Counted from the stretch's first letter, positions 19,129-27,739 are shown. The stretch is DNA of 64,000 nucleotides from Neobacillus notoginsengisoli (GCF_003515685.1 NZ_QWEG01000001.1:124001-188000); one strand, 5' to 3'. The notes: generated by a model from the sequence alone, not told the origin. Numbers and translations are program-made.

Positions 19129-20037
19129 ATGGCTTCAAACCGCTTTATGATGCAGTGGAAAATAGACGGCGCTGATTCCGGCAAAATGGTCAGGGAATTT
19201 TTGAAAGAGAACGAAATTAGTTCTACCGCTGTGACGGATATAAAATTCAAGGGCGGAAGCATCCGGGTAAATTCTTGTGATGTAACCGTCCGTTACAGAC
19301 TTTCGGAAGGGGAACTATTAGAGGTCTTTTTTCCGGAAGAGGAGCCATCTCCCGGGTTACAGGGCGAGCCAATCCAGCTGGACATTGTCTATGAGGACGA
19401 CTATCTGCTTGTCATCAACAAGCCAGCTGTGATGAATACGATTCCTTCGCGCGAACATCCCTCGGGCAGCCTTGCAAACGGACTAATGGGCTACTATGAA
19501 AAAATCGGCCTGAAAGCGACGTCCCATATCGTGACAAGACTGGACCGCGACACATCTGGGCTTGTTCTCGTTGCCAAGCACCGCCATGTCCACCATCTCC
19601 TCAGCAAACAGCAAAAAACAGGCGAAGTGGAGCGGGAATATGACGCTTTTGCAGAAGGTGAATTTTCAATTTCTAGCGGCACCATCAGGGAGCCAATCGG
19701 CAGAAAATCGGACAGCATTATTGAACGGGAGGTTCGATCTAACGGCCAGTACGCCTGCACGCATTATACTGTTGTAAAGGGTTACCGGCCGTTTACCCAT
19801 GTCAGGCTAAGGCTTGAAACCGGCCGTACCCACCAGATTCGCGTTCATTTGGCTTATATCGGCCATCCGCTTCTTGGTGATGATTTGTATGGCGGCGATG
19901 TTTCTTTGATTGCCCAGCAGGCTTTACACTGCCGGAAAATAAGCTTTTTTCACCCGTTTCGAGGTAGAGAGCTTTCATTTGAAGTGCCGCTCCCTGAGGA
20001 TATGGCGGAGGTTTTGGCGAAATATAAAGCCGATTAA
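19129..20037 (+). CDS. yjbO: RluA/RluD-family 23S rRNA pseudouridine synthase (YjbO)
   Basis: Isomerises uridines in rRNA; the exact position is not predictable. 302 residues. An S4-like N-terminal region (MVREFLKENEISSTAVTDIKFKGGSIRVN) precedes the catalytic domain. The catalytic aspartate is in HIVTRLDRDTSGLVLVAK, and the family motif GRTHQIRVHLAYIGHPLLGD follows. Start ATG at 19129 with AGAGGTAA upstream. Last gene of the cluster, closed by a terminator that borders the large repeat array. Confidence 0.93.
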   Translation: MASNRFMMQWKIDGADSGKMVREFLKENEISSTAVTDIKFKGGSIRVNSCDVTVRYRLSEGELLEVFFPEEEPSPGLQGEPIQLDIVYEDDYLLVINKPAVMNTIPSREHPSGSLANGLMGYYEKIGLKATSHIVTRLDRDTSGLVLVAKHRHVHHLLSKQQKTGEVEREYDAFAEGEFSISSGTIREPIGRKSDSIIEREVRSNGQYACTHYTVVKGYRPFTHVRLRLETGRTHQIRVHLAYIGHPLLGDDLYGGDVSLIAQQALHCRKISFFHPFRGRELSFEVPLPEDMAEVLAKYKAD

Positions 20038-20079
20038 TGGACGTTATTATTAGCAAAATAAAAAACAGTTTTATAAGAG

Positions 20080-20109
20080 AACCGGCTGCTTCTGCGCAAC
20101 CGGTTTTTG
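20080..20109 (+). terminator. Terminator after yjbO
   Basis: AACCGG (20080-20085) pairs with CCGGTT (20100-20105) and TTTTG follows. It lies about 25 bases before the 52-bp repeat array. Confidence 0.75.
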
Positions 20110-20133
20110 TCGTTAGGGGGTCATTAATAGTGA

Positions 20134-20904
20134 TATGCGACAAGGAATCTGTAAAAAGTGGGTTTGATGTCGCATAAGGCTGTGCTATGCGACAAGGGTT
20201 CCGTAAAAAGTGGGTTTGTAGTCGCATAAGGCTGTGCTATGCGACAAGGATTCATTTAAAAATGGATTTGTTGTCGCATAAGCCAGTACTATGCGACAAG
20301 GATTCATTAAAAAGCGGGTTTGATGTCGCATAAGGCTGTGGTATGCGACAAGGATTCCATAAAAAGTGGGTTTGATGTCGCATAAGGCTGTGGTATGCGA
20401 CAAGGATTCATTAAAAAGCGTGTTTGATGTCGCATAAAGCTGTGCTATGCGACAAGGGTTCCGTAAAAAGTGGGTTTGATGTCGCATAAGCCAGTGCTAT
20501 GCGACAAGGATTCCGTAAAAAGTGGGTTTGATGTCGCATAAGGCTGTGCTATGCGACAAGGATTCCATAAAAAGTGGGTTTGATGTCGCATAAGCCAGTG
20601 CTATGCGACAAGGATTCATTAAAAAGTGGGTTTGATGTCGCATAAGCCAGTGCTATGCGACAAGGATTCATTAAAAAGTGGGTTTGATGTCGCATAAGGC
20701 TGTGGTATGCGACAAGGGTTCCGTAAAAAGCGGGTTTGATGTCGCATAAAGCTGTGGTATGCGACAAGGGTTCCGTAAAAAGTGGGTTTGATGTCGCATA
20801 AGGCTGTGCTATGCGACAAGGATTCCGTAAAAAGTGGGTTTGATGTCGCATAAGGCTGTGCTATGCGACAAAGATTCACTTAAAAATGTGTTTGTTGTCG
20901 CATA
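20134..20904. repeat. Array A: 15 tandem 52-bp units with inverted half-sites
   Basis: Units start at 20134 and then every 52 bases to 20862, fifteen starts with no indel. Each unit is TATGCGACA, a 25-nt conserved spacer (AAGG-TTC..T-AAAAAG-GGGTTTG type), TGTCGCATA, then a 9-nt segment such as AGGCTGTGC. Each TATGCGACA can therefore pair with the TGTCGCATA 25 nt to its right or the one 9 nt to its left. Variants at a few spacer positions recur in different combinations. The spacers are conserved and no cas genes are present, so this is not CRISPR. It lies between the convergent genes yjbO and prpE. Function unknown. Confidence 0.97.
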
Positions 20905-20954
20905 AGCCTCCGATAACCCGTGGATAGATACTTTTGACATCAACAGCCAGCAAG

Positions 20955-21698
20955 TCAATCCGGAAAACTCTTAAACTTCTCCGCAACATAAGGCATCGAG
21001 GATGGAACGGACACAAGTTCCATTTCTGGATAACGCAATGCCGTCAGCTTTCCGCCAAACACAGCCCCGGTATCAATGTTGTATGTGTTATTTATTACCC
21101 GCGGTTCGCTAACCGGGGTGTGTCCGTAAACAATAATTGGCTTACCGGGATGCTTAAGGGCCCAATCCCTCCTGACCGGCGTACCGTCAGGATTCGTTCC
21201 TCCGGTAATATCTCCATAGAGGACAAATGTTTTGACCTTGGCGGAACTTTTGCCAATATAGTCATGGCGGATTCCAGCATGGGCAATGACAAGTTTGCCG
21301 CCATCGAGCACCTGATAAAGGGGAGCCTGCTCGTAAAGCTCAATAAACCGCTCTTTCACCAATTGCCGCGCCTTTTGGTCCGACGCCTCATACTCTGCCA
21401 CAGTGGTCTCGAGTCCGTGCGAAATTTGTACATTATTGCCGAGGAAATATCTGTACAATTTATTGCAATGGTTCCCGGGAGAATAGAAAGCCACTTTTCT
21501 CTTAATAACAAGCTCCCATACGAAATGGACCGTTTTCAAGGAATCTGGTCCTCTGTCCGTCAAGTCGCCTAAAAAGGCTAATCTTCGGCCGTGTGGATGA
21601 ACTGAAATGCCTTCATTCCAATCGAAGCCTAGCTTTTTTGTGAGTTGTTCGAATTCGCTGAAACAGCCGTGGATGTCACCAATAATATCGATTTTCAT
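20955..21698 (-). CDS. prpE: Bis(5'-nucleosyl)-tetraphosphatase PrpE
   Basis: PPP-family metallophosphatase; in B. subtilis PrpE hydrolyses Ap4A asymmetrically and also has protein phosphatase activity. 247 residues from the ATG at 21698, which sits 7 bases after GGAGG; a TTG two codons upstream is closer than ideal. Metal-binding motifs in order: GDIHG (residues 7-11), [24 protein letters not shown] and [20 protein letters not shown]. Convergent with yjbO across the repeat array, divergent from fabI. Confidence 0.93.
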   Translation of the reverse strand: MKIDIIGDIHGCFSEFEQLTKKLGFDWNEGISVHPHGRRLAFLGDLTDRGPDSLKTVHFVWELVIKRKVAFYSPGNHCNKLYRYFLGNNVQISHGLETTVAEYEASDQKARQLVKERFIELYEQAPLYQVLDGGKLVIAHAGIRHDYIGKSSAKVKTFVLYGDITGGTNPDGTPVRRDWALKHPGKPIIVYGHTPVSEPRVINNTYNIDTGAVFGGKLTALRYPEMELVSVPSSMPYVAEKFKSFPD

Positions 21699-21879
21699 TT
21701 TCAAGCCTCCAAATGGTATATAAATTACAATATTTTGGAAAAATGACTAACGAAGCTGCAAAAATCTATGAATGAAACCAAAAAAGTTATCGGAAACATT
21801 CGTAATTTACCCTATCGCCATAGGAGATATGACAAATGTCATCCTCAATGCTTTTCATTTTGAAAAAGTTAGTGTACAA

Positions 21880-21896
21880 TTAGTACCAACTACTAA
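21880..21896 (+). promoter_or_regulatory. FapR operator upstream of fabI
   Basis: TTAGTACCAACTACTAA matches the FapR consensus (TTAGTACCTRNTACTAA type) at nearly every position. It overlaps and follows a -10-like TACAAT (21875-21880), so FapR would repress fabI until malonyl-CoA rises. Confidence 0.85.
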
Positions 21897-21925
21897 TAAC
21901 ATGTAATAACAGGGGGATCTCTATA

Positions 21926-22696
21926 ATGAGTTTATCATTAAAAGGAAAAACTTATGTAGTCATGGGAGTTGCAAATAAACGAAGCATTGCATGGGGAATT
22001 GCCCGGTCGCTTCATAACTCCGGTGCGCGTCTAATCTTTACATACGCTGGTGAGCGCTTAGGTGATTCAGTCCGTGAACTGGCTGGATCGCTTGAAGCGG
22101 AAGGAACGATGGTGCTTCCTTGCGATATCACTTCCGATGAACAAATCAAGGAATGCTTCGACAAAATCAGAGCCGAAGTCGGCACAATCAACGGTATCGC
22201 TCACTGCATTGCTTTTGCCAAAAAGGAAGAGCTTAACGGTGAATACTTGAACACAACACGGGATGGCTTCTTGCTCGCCCAAAATATTTCTGCTTACTCG
22301 CTAACTGCGGTTGCGAAGGAAGCACGTGATATGATGGCAGAGGGCGGCAGCATCGTAACGATGACCTACCTCGGTGGCGAGCGCGCAATCCCGAACTACA
22401 ATGTCATGGGAGTTGCAAAGGCGTCGCTTGATGCAAGCGTGCGTTACTTGGCGGCCGACCTTGGGAAGGACAATATCCGTGTCAACTCAATTTCCGCAGG
22501 CCCTATTCGGACACTGTCTGCAAAAGGCGTTAGCGATTTTAACAATATCCTTAAAGTTATCGAGGAAAAAGCTCCGCTTCGCCGCGCAACGACAACGGAA
22601 GAAGTCGGCGACACTGCAGTATTCCTATTCAGCGATATGTCACGCGGTATCACCGGCGAAAACATTCACGTCGACTCCGGCTTCCATATCCTATAA
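21926..22696 (+). CDS. fabI: Enoyl-ACP reductase (NADH) FabI
   Basis: Last reductive step of each fatty-acid elongation cycle; a short-chain dehydrogenase fold acting in the cytoplasm. 256 residues, the usual length. The N-terminal cofactor region is VVMGVANKRSIAWGIARSL. The catalytic tyrosine pair and lysine are in MTYLGGERAIPNYNVMGVAKAS (Tyr158 and Lys165 of the YxxxxxxK motif). GGGGGAT precedes the ATG. A FapR operator 30 bases upstream ties it to the fatty-acid regulon, and the order fabI-cotO matches B. subtilis yjbW-yjbX. Confidence 0.96.
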   Translation: MSLSLKGKTYVVMGVANKRSIAWGIARSLHNSGARLIFTYAGERLGDSVRELAGSLEAEGTMVLPCDITSDEQIKECFDKIRAEVGTINGIAHCIAFAKKEELNGEYLNTTRDGFLLAQNISAYSLTAVAKEARDMMAEGGSIVTMTYLGGERAIPNYNVMGVAKASLDASVRYLAADLGKDNIRVNSISAGPIRTLSAKGVSDFNNILKVIEEKAPLRRATTTEEVGDTAVFLFSDMSRGITGENIHVDSGFHIL

Positions 22697-22705
22697 ATGC
22701 CAACA

Positions 22706-22738
22706 AGACCCGCCTTCCAACAAAGGCGGGTTCTTTTT
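22706..22738 (+). terminator. Terminator after fabI
   Basis: GACCCGCCTT (22707-22716) pairs with AAGGCGGGTT (22723-22732), then CTTTTTTG. Confidence 0.9.
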
Positions 22739-22766
22739 TGCGAAATGGGCCCTTACCTAGTGGGTT

Positions 22767-22796
22767 AACCACTCAATCCTCATCTGCATACAAATA
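22767..22796 (+). promoter_or_regulatory. Possible late mother-cell promoter of cotO
   Basis: AACC (22767-22770) is 16 bases from CATACAAATA (22787-22796), close to the sigma-K pattern AC-N16-CATANNNTA but with one extra base inside the -10. Weak support. Confidence 0.35.
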
Positions 22797-22836
22797 GGTA
22801 GTAGAGGTGCCTAATGAATTGAAAAGAGGGATGAGG

Positions 22837-23652
22837 ATGGATAAACAAAAAAATGGCCCGAAACCAATGCTATATATTGTCCAGCCTGATTTTCCAAGAG
22901 GTTCCCTGCAAATGCAGGACCATTTTATCTGGAGAAAAAGGAAAGGAAAAAAGAGTGCTGAAGATAGAACGGATATTCAGCCACAGAGTAGCGAAGCCGA
23001 CAAACAAACCGAAGTAATTGCCGCCCTTGAATTATCGAGCCAAACGGAACTGGTTAAAGCGGAGGATAATCTGGTACAGGAGCTCCCCCAGGCGGAACTG
23101 GAGATCGAGGAAGAAGTAACTGCCATCAAAGAACAAGAAGCTTCCTTAATGGCTACATCCATGATTGAAGTAGAAATCGCCGGGCACGAAGACGGCAGCC
23201 TTCAGCTTGATGCAAGCACGGAAGAAAAAGTTGCGGACGAACCAATCGCTATGGCAGATGGAGACCAGGAGGAGGAGAAAAAGCAGGTCCAATCCGCACT
23301 TGTTCAATACTTCCTGAAGCGGATGAACGAGAAAAATATTCAGCCGGTTGATACGTTGGCCACGGCGCCGGAAGAAATGGAGGAAGCATCGCCAATCCTC
23401 GACAGCGCGCCTCCTCCAAAACAAGAAACCACTGTCTCAGATGAGGAGGCCAGAAAAATATGGCGGACGGTTACGAGGCTAGCTCGCTATCCGCATTTTC
23501 TCGAACGGCCGCAAGTTACCGCGGTTGTAGGCGGAGAGACGATGACGTTCCAGGTGGAAAGCAAACGAGGCGACAAAATCAGGATCAAAACCGGCAATAA
23601 AATGAGTATCATTCCTATTGAAGAAATTAGCGATATTCAAATTCAGTTTTAA
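22837..23652 (+). CDS. cotO: Spore coat protein CotO
   Basis: Morphogenetic protein of the spore outer coat in the mother cell. About 271 residues from the ATG at 22837, 6 bases after AGAGGG. The N-terminus (PMLYIVQPDFPRGSLQMQDHF) and the C-terminal block (RKIWRTVTRLARYPHFLERP to the end) resemble CotO. Between them is a long acidic region rich in Glu, Ala and Gln, probably disordered. It directly follows fabI as yjbX follows yjbW. Assigned from N- and C-terminal similarity plus position. Confidence 0.85.
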   Translation: MDKQKNGPKPMLYIVQPDFPRGSLQMQDHFIWRKRKGKKSAEDRTDIQPQSSEADKQTEVIAALELSSQTELVKAEDNLVQELPQAELEIEEEVTAIKEQEASLMATSMIEVEIAGHEDGSLQLDASTEEKVADEPIAMADGDQEEEKKQVQSALVQYFLKRMNEKNIQPVDTLATAPEEMEEASPILDSAPPPKQETTVSDEEARKIWRTVTRLARYPHFLERPQVTAVVGGETMTFQVESKRGDKIRIKTGNKMSIIPIEEISDIQIQF

Positions 23653-23655
23653 CAG

Positions 23656-23690
23656 GAAAGAGCTGCCCATAACAACGGCAGCTCTTTTCA
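23656..23690 (+). terminator. Terminator after cotO
   Basis: AAAGAGCTGCC pairs with GGCAGCTCTTT around a 9-nt loop, with T's following. Confidence 0.85.
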
Positions 23691-23827
23691 ATAGACTAGG
23701 TTTTCTGATGGTCAAATAAAGCTTTATGGCGCATAAGATGGAACGAAGGAAAGCACATTCCCTGGCCATGAGGCGAACGAAGGCCAAATTGCGCCCTTGT
23801 CAATCACTTAGCTATACCAATAATCCA

Positions 23828-23865
23828 CGCAAAAAAAAAAGACTGTTTCGGTTGGAAACAGTCTG
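23828..23865 (-). terminator. Terminator of the CotY/CotZ gene
   Basis: GACTGTTTC (23841-23849) pairs with GAAACAGTC (23855-23863). On the minus strand a run of ten T's follows (23840-23831). Confidence 0.9.
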
Positions 23866-23872
23866 CACTTTC

Positions 23873-24391
23873 TTAGACAAGGTTTTGCGGGAAGATGCAG
23901 GAAACGCCGCAGAAGCAGTTTAGGTCGACAGTGATGCAAACGCCAGACCTAGCGAGCGACTTGGCATTTTCAAGATTTTTCACACAGCCAAATCCATTAT
24001 TTTTCTTCTTTCCTTCACAAAGGTCAAAAACCGGTGTCGTTTGACCATGTGGGACAATGCCCAGGATTTCTAGTGTTGCACAGCAAGTTTCAGGGTCAAC
24101 ATCGATTACCCGGAACACACAGCCGCAAACAACATCAAATGGTGTATTCGTATCCGTATCTCTCCGTACTCCGATTGCCTGGAACGGAGTGCAAGTGCCT
24201 TTGCAGATAAGGATGACAGGAATGCTGTCGGCACCCGCATTGCCCACGCCGCCTACTAGTTCCTTTATAGCCATGCTGCATCCGAATGTACACTCATCTG
24301 TTGCGGGGTTTATTTTATCTTGGGCTTCCACGATTGCGAGCAAAGTATCACAGACGCAGTTGCTCGTGAAGAATTCTGAACCACAACTCAT
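23873..24391 (-). CDS. Spore coat/crust protein, CotY/CotZ (ExsY) family
   Basis: Cysteine-rich structural protein that self-assembles, by disulfides, into the outermost spore layer (crust, or exosporium basal layer in B. cereus). 172 residues from the ATG at 24391, preceded by AAAGGAGG. Family features: an N-terminal MSCG, CVCD, FGCSMAIKELVG, the repeated cysteine pattern and a C-terminal VDLNCFCGVSC. Only one copy is present here, against separate cotY and cotZ in B. subtilis, and cotX, cotW and cotV are absent. I cannot say which paralogue it is. Confidence 0.9.
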   Translation of the reverse strand: MSCGSEFFTSNCVCDTLLAIVEAQDKINPATDECTFGCSMAIKELVGGVGNAGADSIPVILICKGTCTPFQAIGVRRDTDTNTPFDVVCGCVFRVIDVDPETCCATLEILGIVPHGQTTPVFDLCEGKKKNNGFGCVKNLENAKSLARSGVCITVDLNCFCGVSCIFPQNLV

Positions 24392-24544
24392 GGATGATCC
24401 TCCTTTTAGCGAAATAATTATTTGCATTATCAGACTATGTAAAGAGGGCCCTGGTGGGATGGGCAAACCGCCCAATTTTAGTTATTTTCATCAGGTATAC
24501 GAGCCCGCTTTTCGAAAAACACGGATAGATGGGAGCTGAATCGA

Positions 24545-24889
24545 ATGGAAAACTTTACACTGGAGCTGTTGATTGTCATGGGGCTTGCCTCATTCAGGCT
24601 GACAAGAATCATCGTATTTGATAAAATCACTGAGTTTATCCGGGCGCCATTCCTCGATGAAATAGAGGAGAACGGAGACGTATATGTGGTCCCAAAACCT
24701 TCGGGCCTAAAAAAGTGGATCGGCGAGCTGCTCAGCTGTTACTGGTGCACTGGTATTTGGGCGAGTGCCGGCCTGCTTGGCATGTATGTATTTTTGCCGA
24801 AAGTGGGAATCGCGGTCATTCTCATCTTCGCCGTAGCCGCAATAGGCGGCATCATAGAGACAATAATAGGCCGCCTGCTGGGCAGTTGA
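24545..24889 (+). CDS. yjcA: DUF1360 sporulation membrane protein YjcA
   Basis: Small integral membrane protein of the DUF1360 family, 114 residues, biochemical role unknown; yjcA is sporulation-expressed in B. subtilis. An N-terminal hydrophobic stretch (LLIVMGLASFRLTRIIVFDKI), the family motif LLSCYWCTGIWASAG with two cysteines, and a C-terminal hydrophobic region are visible. GGGAG is 10 bases before the ATG. It stands between the coat genes and the spoVA-type cluster, as in the yjc region. Confidence 0.85.
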   Translation: MENFTLELLIVMGLASFRLTRIIVFDKITEFIRAPFLDEIEENGDVYVVPKPSGLKKWIGELLSCYWCTGIWASAGLLGMYVFLPKVGIAVILIFAVAAIGGIIETIIGRLLGS

Positions 24890-24893
24890 AATG

Positions 24894-24921
24894 AACATGC
24901 TCCCCGCTCGCTCATATAGTA
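24894..24921 (+). promoter_or_regulatory. Sigma-K-like promoter of the 41-residue coat-type gene
   Basis: AACA (24894-24897) and CATATAGTA (24913-24921) match AC-N16-CATANNNTA exactly. The start codon is 35 bases downstream. Confidence 0.6.
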
Positions 24922-24955
24922 AAGAGTAAGGATATACAGCAAAGGAGCAGGAACG

Positions 24956-25081
24956 ATGCAGAGGAAAAGGAAACCGCCAGGCCGAATCACCCATGCAGAA
25001 TCTGCTGTAAAGCCCCAGCCCGTAAAAAAGAAAAAAGGCTGTGGCTGCGGTGGCTATCGAAAACGGAAAAAATCGGAATGA
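24956..25081 (+). CDS. Small basic Cys-Gly peptide, probable spore protein
   Basis: A 41-residue product: a basic N-terminus (MQRKRKPPGRITHAE), then KKKKGCGCGGYRKRKK with two cysteines among glycines. I do not recognise the family. AAAGGAG lies 8 bases before the ATG, a sigma-K-like promoter is upstream and a terminator is downstream, so it appears to be a complete late-sporulation transcription unit. Composition and position suggest a minor coat component; this is inference. Confidence 0.7.
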   Translation: MQRKRKPPGRITHAESAVKPQPVKKKKGCGCGGYRKRKKSE

Positions 25082-25113
25082 AAGCTGCCTCGACAGGGAC
25101 AGCTTTTTCTTTT
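25081..25113 (+). terminator. Terminator after the 41-residue gene
   Basis: AAAGCTG pairs with CAGCTTT, followed by TTCTTTTT. The first TTTTGCAAAA palindrome of the second half of the window starts at 25111. Confidence 0.75.
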
Positions 25114-25301
25114 TGCAAAATAACCCCCATACTCCAAGACAGACTAAAAAGGAAGTTCCCTAACACCAGCGTTCCATAATTTCCCTAAAGAGGAATACTA
25201 AAAATCGCCGCAACTAAAGATTAAGGAAAAGGTAAGGCATAAAATCAGCGAGCCTGTTAAAAAATAAAGGACAAATGGAAACAAGCGGGAAGGGATGGAC
25301 G

Positions 25302-25772
25302 ATGAAAAAATTTGGGTTTCTTTTCATAATGATTTTAGCCACCTTGGCAGGGACAGCTTGCGGAAATAGGGATGAAGCAAACAACAGCAGACTGGCGCTC
25401 ATGAAAACAACAAATCCCGATCCTGTACATACAGTTGACTCGAACTCAAAGGTGTCCGAACAGGAAGTAAAGGAGGATATCGCTTCCTTTAAGGAAATTT
25501 ATGACGTGGCGGTTATTAAGGGAAAGAAGGATGTTCTTGTTGCTTACAAGGTCAGGCATTTGCAGCGATTCAGGATGAAAGCGATTGAAAAGAAGGTTAC
25601 CACTCGACTCGAAAAAAAATATCCTGATGCAAATTTTACTGTTTCAAGTGACTATAAGATATTCCTTGAGGCAACCAGGCTTCGAGATGGGTTGAAAAAA
25701 GGCACATATACCGGCAATGAGGCAGAAAAGCGCCTACAGAAGATCATTAAATTGCAGAAGGAAAAAACGTGA
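25302..25772 (+). CDS. YhcN/YlaJ-family sporulation lipoprotein
   Basis: Lipoprotein expected in the forespore membrane; homologues (YhcN, YlaJ, CoxA) are spore proteins. 156 residues from the ATG at 25302. The signal peptide ends in lipobox LAGTAC. The body contains VKEDIASFKEIYDVAVIKGKKDVLVAYKV and a long basic helix (FRMKAIEKKVTTRLEKKYPDA) typical of the family. The stop is 13 bases before spoVAC, so it is the first gene of a spoVA-type operon, as in the mobile spoVA2 operon. Confidence 0.85.
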   Translation: MKKFGFLFIMILATLAGTACGNRDEANNSRLALMKTTNPDPVHTVDSNSKVSEQEVKEDIASFKEIYDVAVIKGKKDVLVAYKVRHLQRFRMKAIEKKVTTRLEKKYPDANFTVSSDYKIFLEATRLRDGLKKGTYTGNEAEKRLQKIIKLQKEKT

Positions 25773-25785
25773 GGAGGCTTGGATA

Positions 25786-26259
25786 ATGGGCGGGACAAAG
25801 CAAAAAACGGCCGAGCAGGAAAAGTACGAACAGCTGCAGAAAAAGCATGAAATTCAGCGGCCTGTTGTTAAAAACTGCCTGAAGGCATTTTGGGTTGGCG
25901 GAACCATCTGCCTGATTGGACAGGCGCTCAGCTATTTTTATATTCACTTTTTTAATTTTACGGAACAAACAGCCGGGAACCCGACCGTTGCGACACTCGT
26001 ATTCATTTCGATGCTGCTGACCGGTTTCGGCCTATATGACCATCTCGGGCAATATGCCGGCGCGGGAAGCGCGGTCCCTGTTACGGGATTTGGCAATGCC
26101 GTCATTTCCGCGGCAATTGAGCACAGAACAGAAGGGTTTGTACTGGGGGTTGGCGGTAACATGTTTAAGCTTGCCGGCTCGGTCATCCTATTCGGAGTGT
26201 TTTCAGCGTTTGTCGTTGCCCTGATCAAAACATTGCTCGTTATGTGGGGGGTTATTTGA
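25786..26259 (+). CDS. spoVAC: Stage V sporulation protein AC
   Basis: Inner spore membrane protein of the channel that moves dipicolinic acid into the forespore and releases it in germination; SpoVAC has been shown to act as a mechanosensitive channel. 157 residues from the ATG at 25786 after GAGGAGG. A charged N-terminal helix is followed by several membrane segments, with GFGLYDHLGQYAGAGSAVPVTGFGN and the C-terminal hydrophobic helix visible. Its TGA overlaps the ATG of spoVAD by one base. Confidence 0.95.
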   Translation: MGGTKQKTAEQEKYEQLQKKHEIQRPVVKNCLKAFWVGGTICLIGQALSYFYIHFFNFTEQTAGNPTVATLVFISMLLTGFGLYDHLGQYAGAGSAVPVTGFGNAVISAAIEHRTEGFVLGVGGNMFKLAGSVILFGVFSAFVVALIKTLLVMWGVI

Positions 26260-27278
26260 TGCTAAAGGGCAGCAGGACTTGGATATTTGAGAATCGGCCT
26301 GAAATCCTGGCAACCGGGATAACGGGCGGGCCTTTCGAAAGTGCCGGACATCTTTCTTCCGACTTTGACATTCTTCATGATGATTTATGGATGGAGGAGC
26401 AAACGTACGAAAAGGCGCACCGCCTCCTGATTGATAAAGCGATTGAAACGGCCCTAAAAAAGGCTGGGATTAGCGGAAATGAAGTGCAATTTTTCATGGC
26501 GGGAGACTTGATTAATCAAATTACGCCGACTAGCTTTGCCGCAAGAAAAGCGGGTATTCCATATTTTGGGCTGTTCGGCGCGTGCTCGACGTCCATGGAA
26601 GGGCTTGCCCTGGCTGCCTTCATCCTGAATTATGAGGGAGCGGAGTATATTTTAACCGGTGCTTCAAGTCATAACGCCGCTGTTGAAAAGCAGTTCCGAT
26701 ACCCAACAGAATACGGCGGCCAGAAACCCCCAACGGCACAATGGACTGCGACCGGCGCCGGGATGGCGCTTTTGCAAAAAAATAAAGGCCAGGGAAAGCA
26801 ACCGGTTGTCACGTCGGCCACAATTGGAAAGGTGATCGACATGGGCCTGACGGATCCGTTTAATATGGGCGGGGCAATGGCGCCAGCGGCAGCGGACACG
26901 ATTTCCGCCCATTTTGCCGATACAGGCCGTGACCCATCGTACTATGATTTAATCGTGACGGGGGACCTTGCGAAAATCGGCAGCAGTACCGCCTATGAGT
27001 TGCTGACCAATAAAGGATTGAATATTGAGCAGAATAAGTTCCGGGATTGCGGGATGATGCTTTATAAGGATGACCAGCCAGTCCAGGCAGGGGCGAGCGG
27101 TGCCGGATGCTCAGCAATTGTTGTTTACGGACATTTGCTGAATGAAATGAAAAAAGGGACGTATAAACGGATTCTTGCAGTTGCCACTGGCGCGCTGTTG
27201 TCACCTTTGACTTTTCAGCAAGGGGATAGCATCCCATGTATTGCACACGCGGTTTCAATTGAGATGGACGGGAGGTGA
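26259..27278 (+). CDS. spoVAD: Stage V sporulation protein AD
   Basis: Dipicolinic-acid-binding subunit of the SpoVA complex on the outside of the inner spore membrane, with a thiolase/ketoacyl-synthase-like fold. 339 residues from the ATG at 26259, overlapping the spoVAC stop; GGGGGG upstream serves as ribosome site. Typical segments: [45 protein letters not shown] and the C-terminal [14 protein letters not shown]. Complete, no frameshift. Confidence 0.96.
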   Translation: MLKGSRTWIFENRPEILATGITGGPFESAGHLSSDFDILHDDLWMEEQTYEKAHRLLIDKAIETALKKAGISGNEVQFFMAGDLINQITPTSFAARKAGIPYFGLFGACSTSMEGLALAAFILNYEGAEYILTGASSHNAAVEKQFRYPTEYGGQKPPTAQWTATGAGMALLQKNKGQGKQPVVTSATIGKVIDMGLTDPFNMGGAMAPAAADTISAHFADTGRDPSYYDLIVTGDLAKIGSSTAYELLTNKGLNIEQNKFRDCGMMLYKDDQPVQAGASGAGCSAIVVYGHLLNEMKKGTYKRILAVATGALLSPLTFQQGDSIPCIAHAVSIEMDGR

Positions 27279-27282
27279 TGTC

Positions 27283-27639
27283 ATGCTGGCAATGTTTTTC
27301 TGGGCGTTTGTCATTGGCGGTCTGGTTTGCGTAGCGGGCCAGCTGCTCATGGATTTTGGAAAATTGACTCCCGGCCACACACTCAGCCTGCTCGTTGTCA
27401 TTGGGGCAGTTCTTGATGGGTTTGGACTCTATGAACCGTTTATGGACTTTGCGGGGGCAGGCGCGACTGTCCCGATTACTAGTTTCGGGAATTCGCTTGT
27501 CCACGGCGCTCTCCAGGAAGCCGAACAGCATGGCCTCGTCGGTGTGTTGACCGGCATGTTCGAGGTCACCAGCTCAGGGATTTCGGCTGCAATCATCTTT
27601 GGATTTATCGGTGCGCTCCTCTTCAAACCAAAGGGATAA
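27283..27639 (+). CDS. spoVAE: Stage V sporulation protein AE (SpoVAEb type)
   Basis: Small membrane subunit of the SpoVA dipicolinic acid channel, 118 residues from the ATG at 27283, preceded by a perfect GGAGGTGATG. Several hydrophobic segments and [29 protein letters not shown], which parallels the SpoVAC motif, define the family. It is last in the lipoprotein-spoVAC-spoVAD-spoVAE cluster. No spoVAA, spoVAB, spoVAEa or spoVAF gene is adjacent, so this is probably an extra copy of the channel genes. Confidence 0.93.
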   Translation: MLAMFFWAFVIGGLVCVAGQLLMDFGKLTPGHTLSLLVVIGAVLDGFGLYEPFMDFAGAGATVPITSFGNSLVHGALQEAEQHGLVGVLTGMFEVTSSGISAAIIFGFIGALLFKPKG

Positions 27640-27679
27640 AAACAGGGGCGGAAGTTTTGCCTGCTGGGATGAGGCCTAT

Positions 27680-27707
27680 ACACTTTGTCTGCACCTCACA
27701 TATTGTA
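27680..27707 (+). promoter_or_regulatory. Sigma-K-like promoter of the yjcZ-type gene
   Basis: ACAC (27680-27683), 15-base spacer, CATATTGTA (27699-27707), which fits CATANNNTA exactly. Confidence 0.55.
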
Positions 27708-27739
27708 ATAGTGTAAGTAGAAAAGTGAGGTGACTATCT

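Noticed and set aside
20185-20879. Long leftward open frames across array A encoding repeated MRHQTHFLRNPCRIA-like peptides
   Set aside because: They arise because the 52-bp unit lacks stops on that strand. The frame rotates every unit, two frames are open at once and there is no ribosome site. Repeat DNA, not genes.
20134-20904. CRISPR array
   Set aside because: All parts of the unit are conserved, so there are no unique spacers; the repeat is composed of inverted half-sites and no cas genes are in the window.
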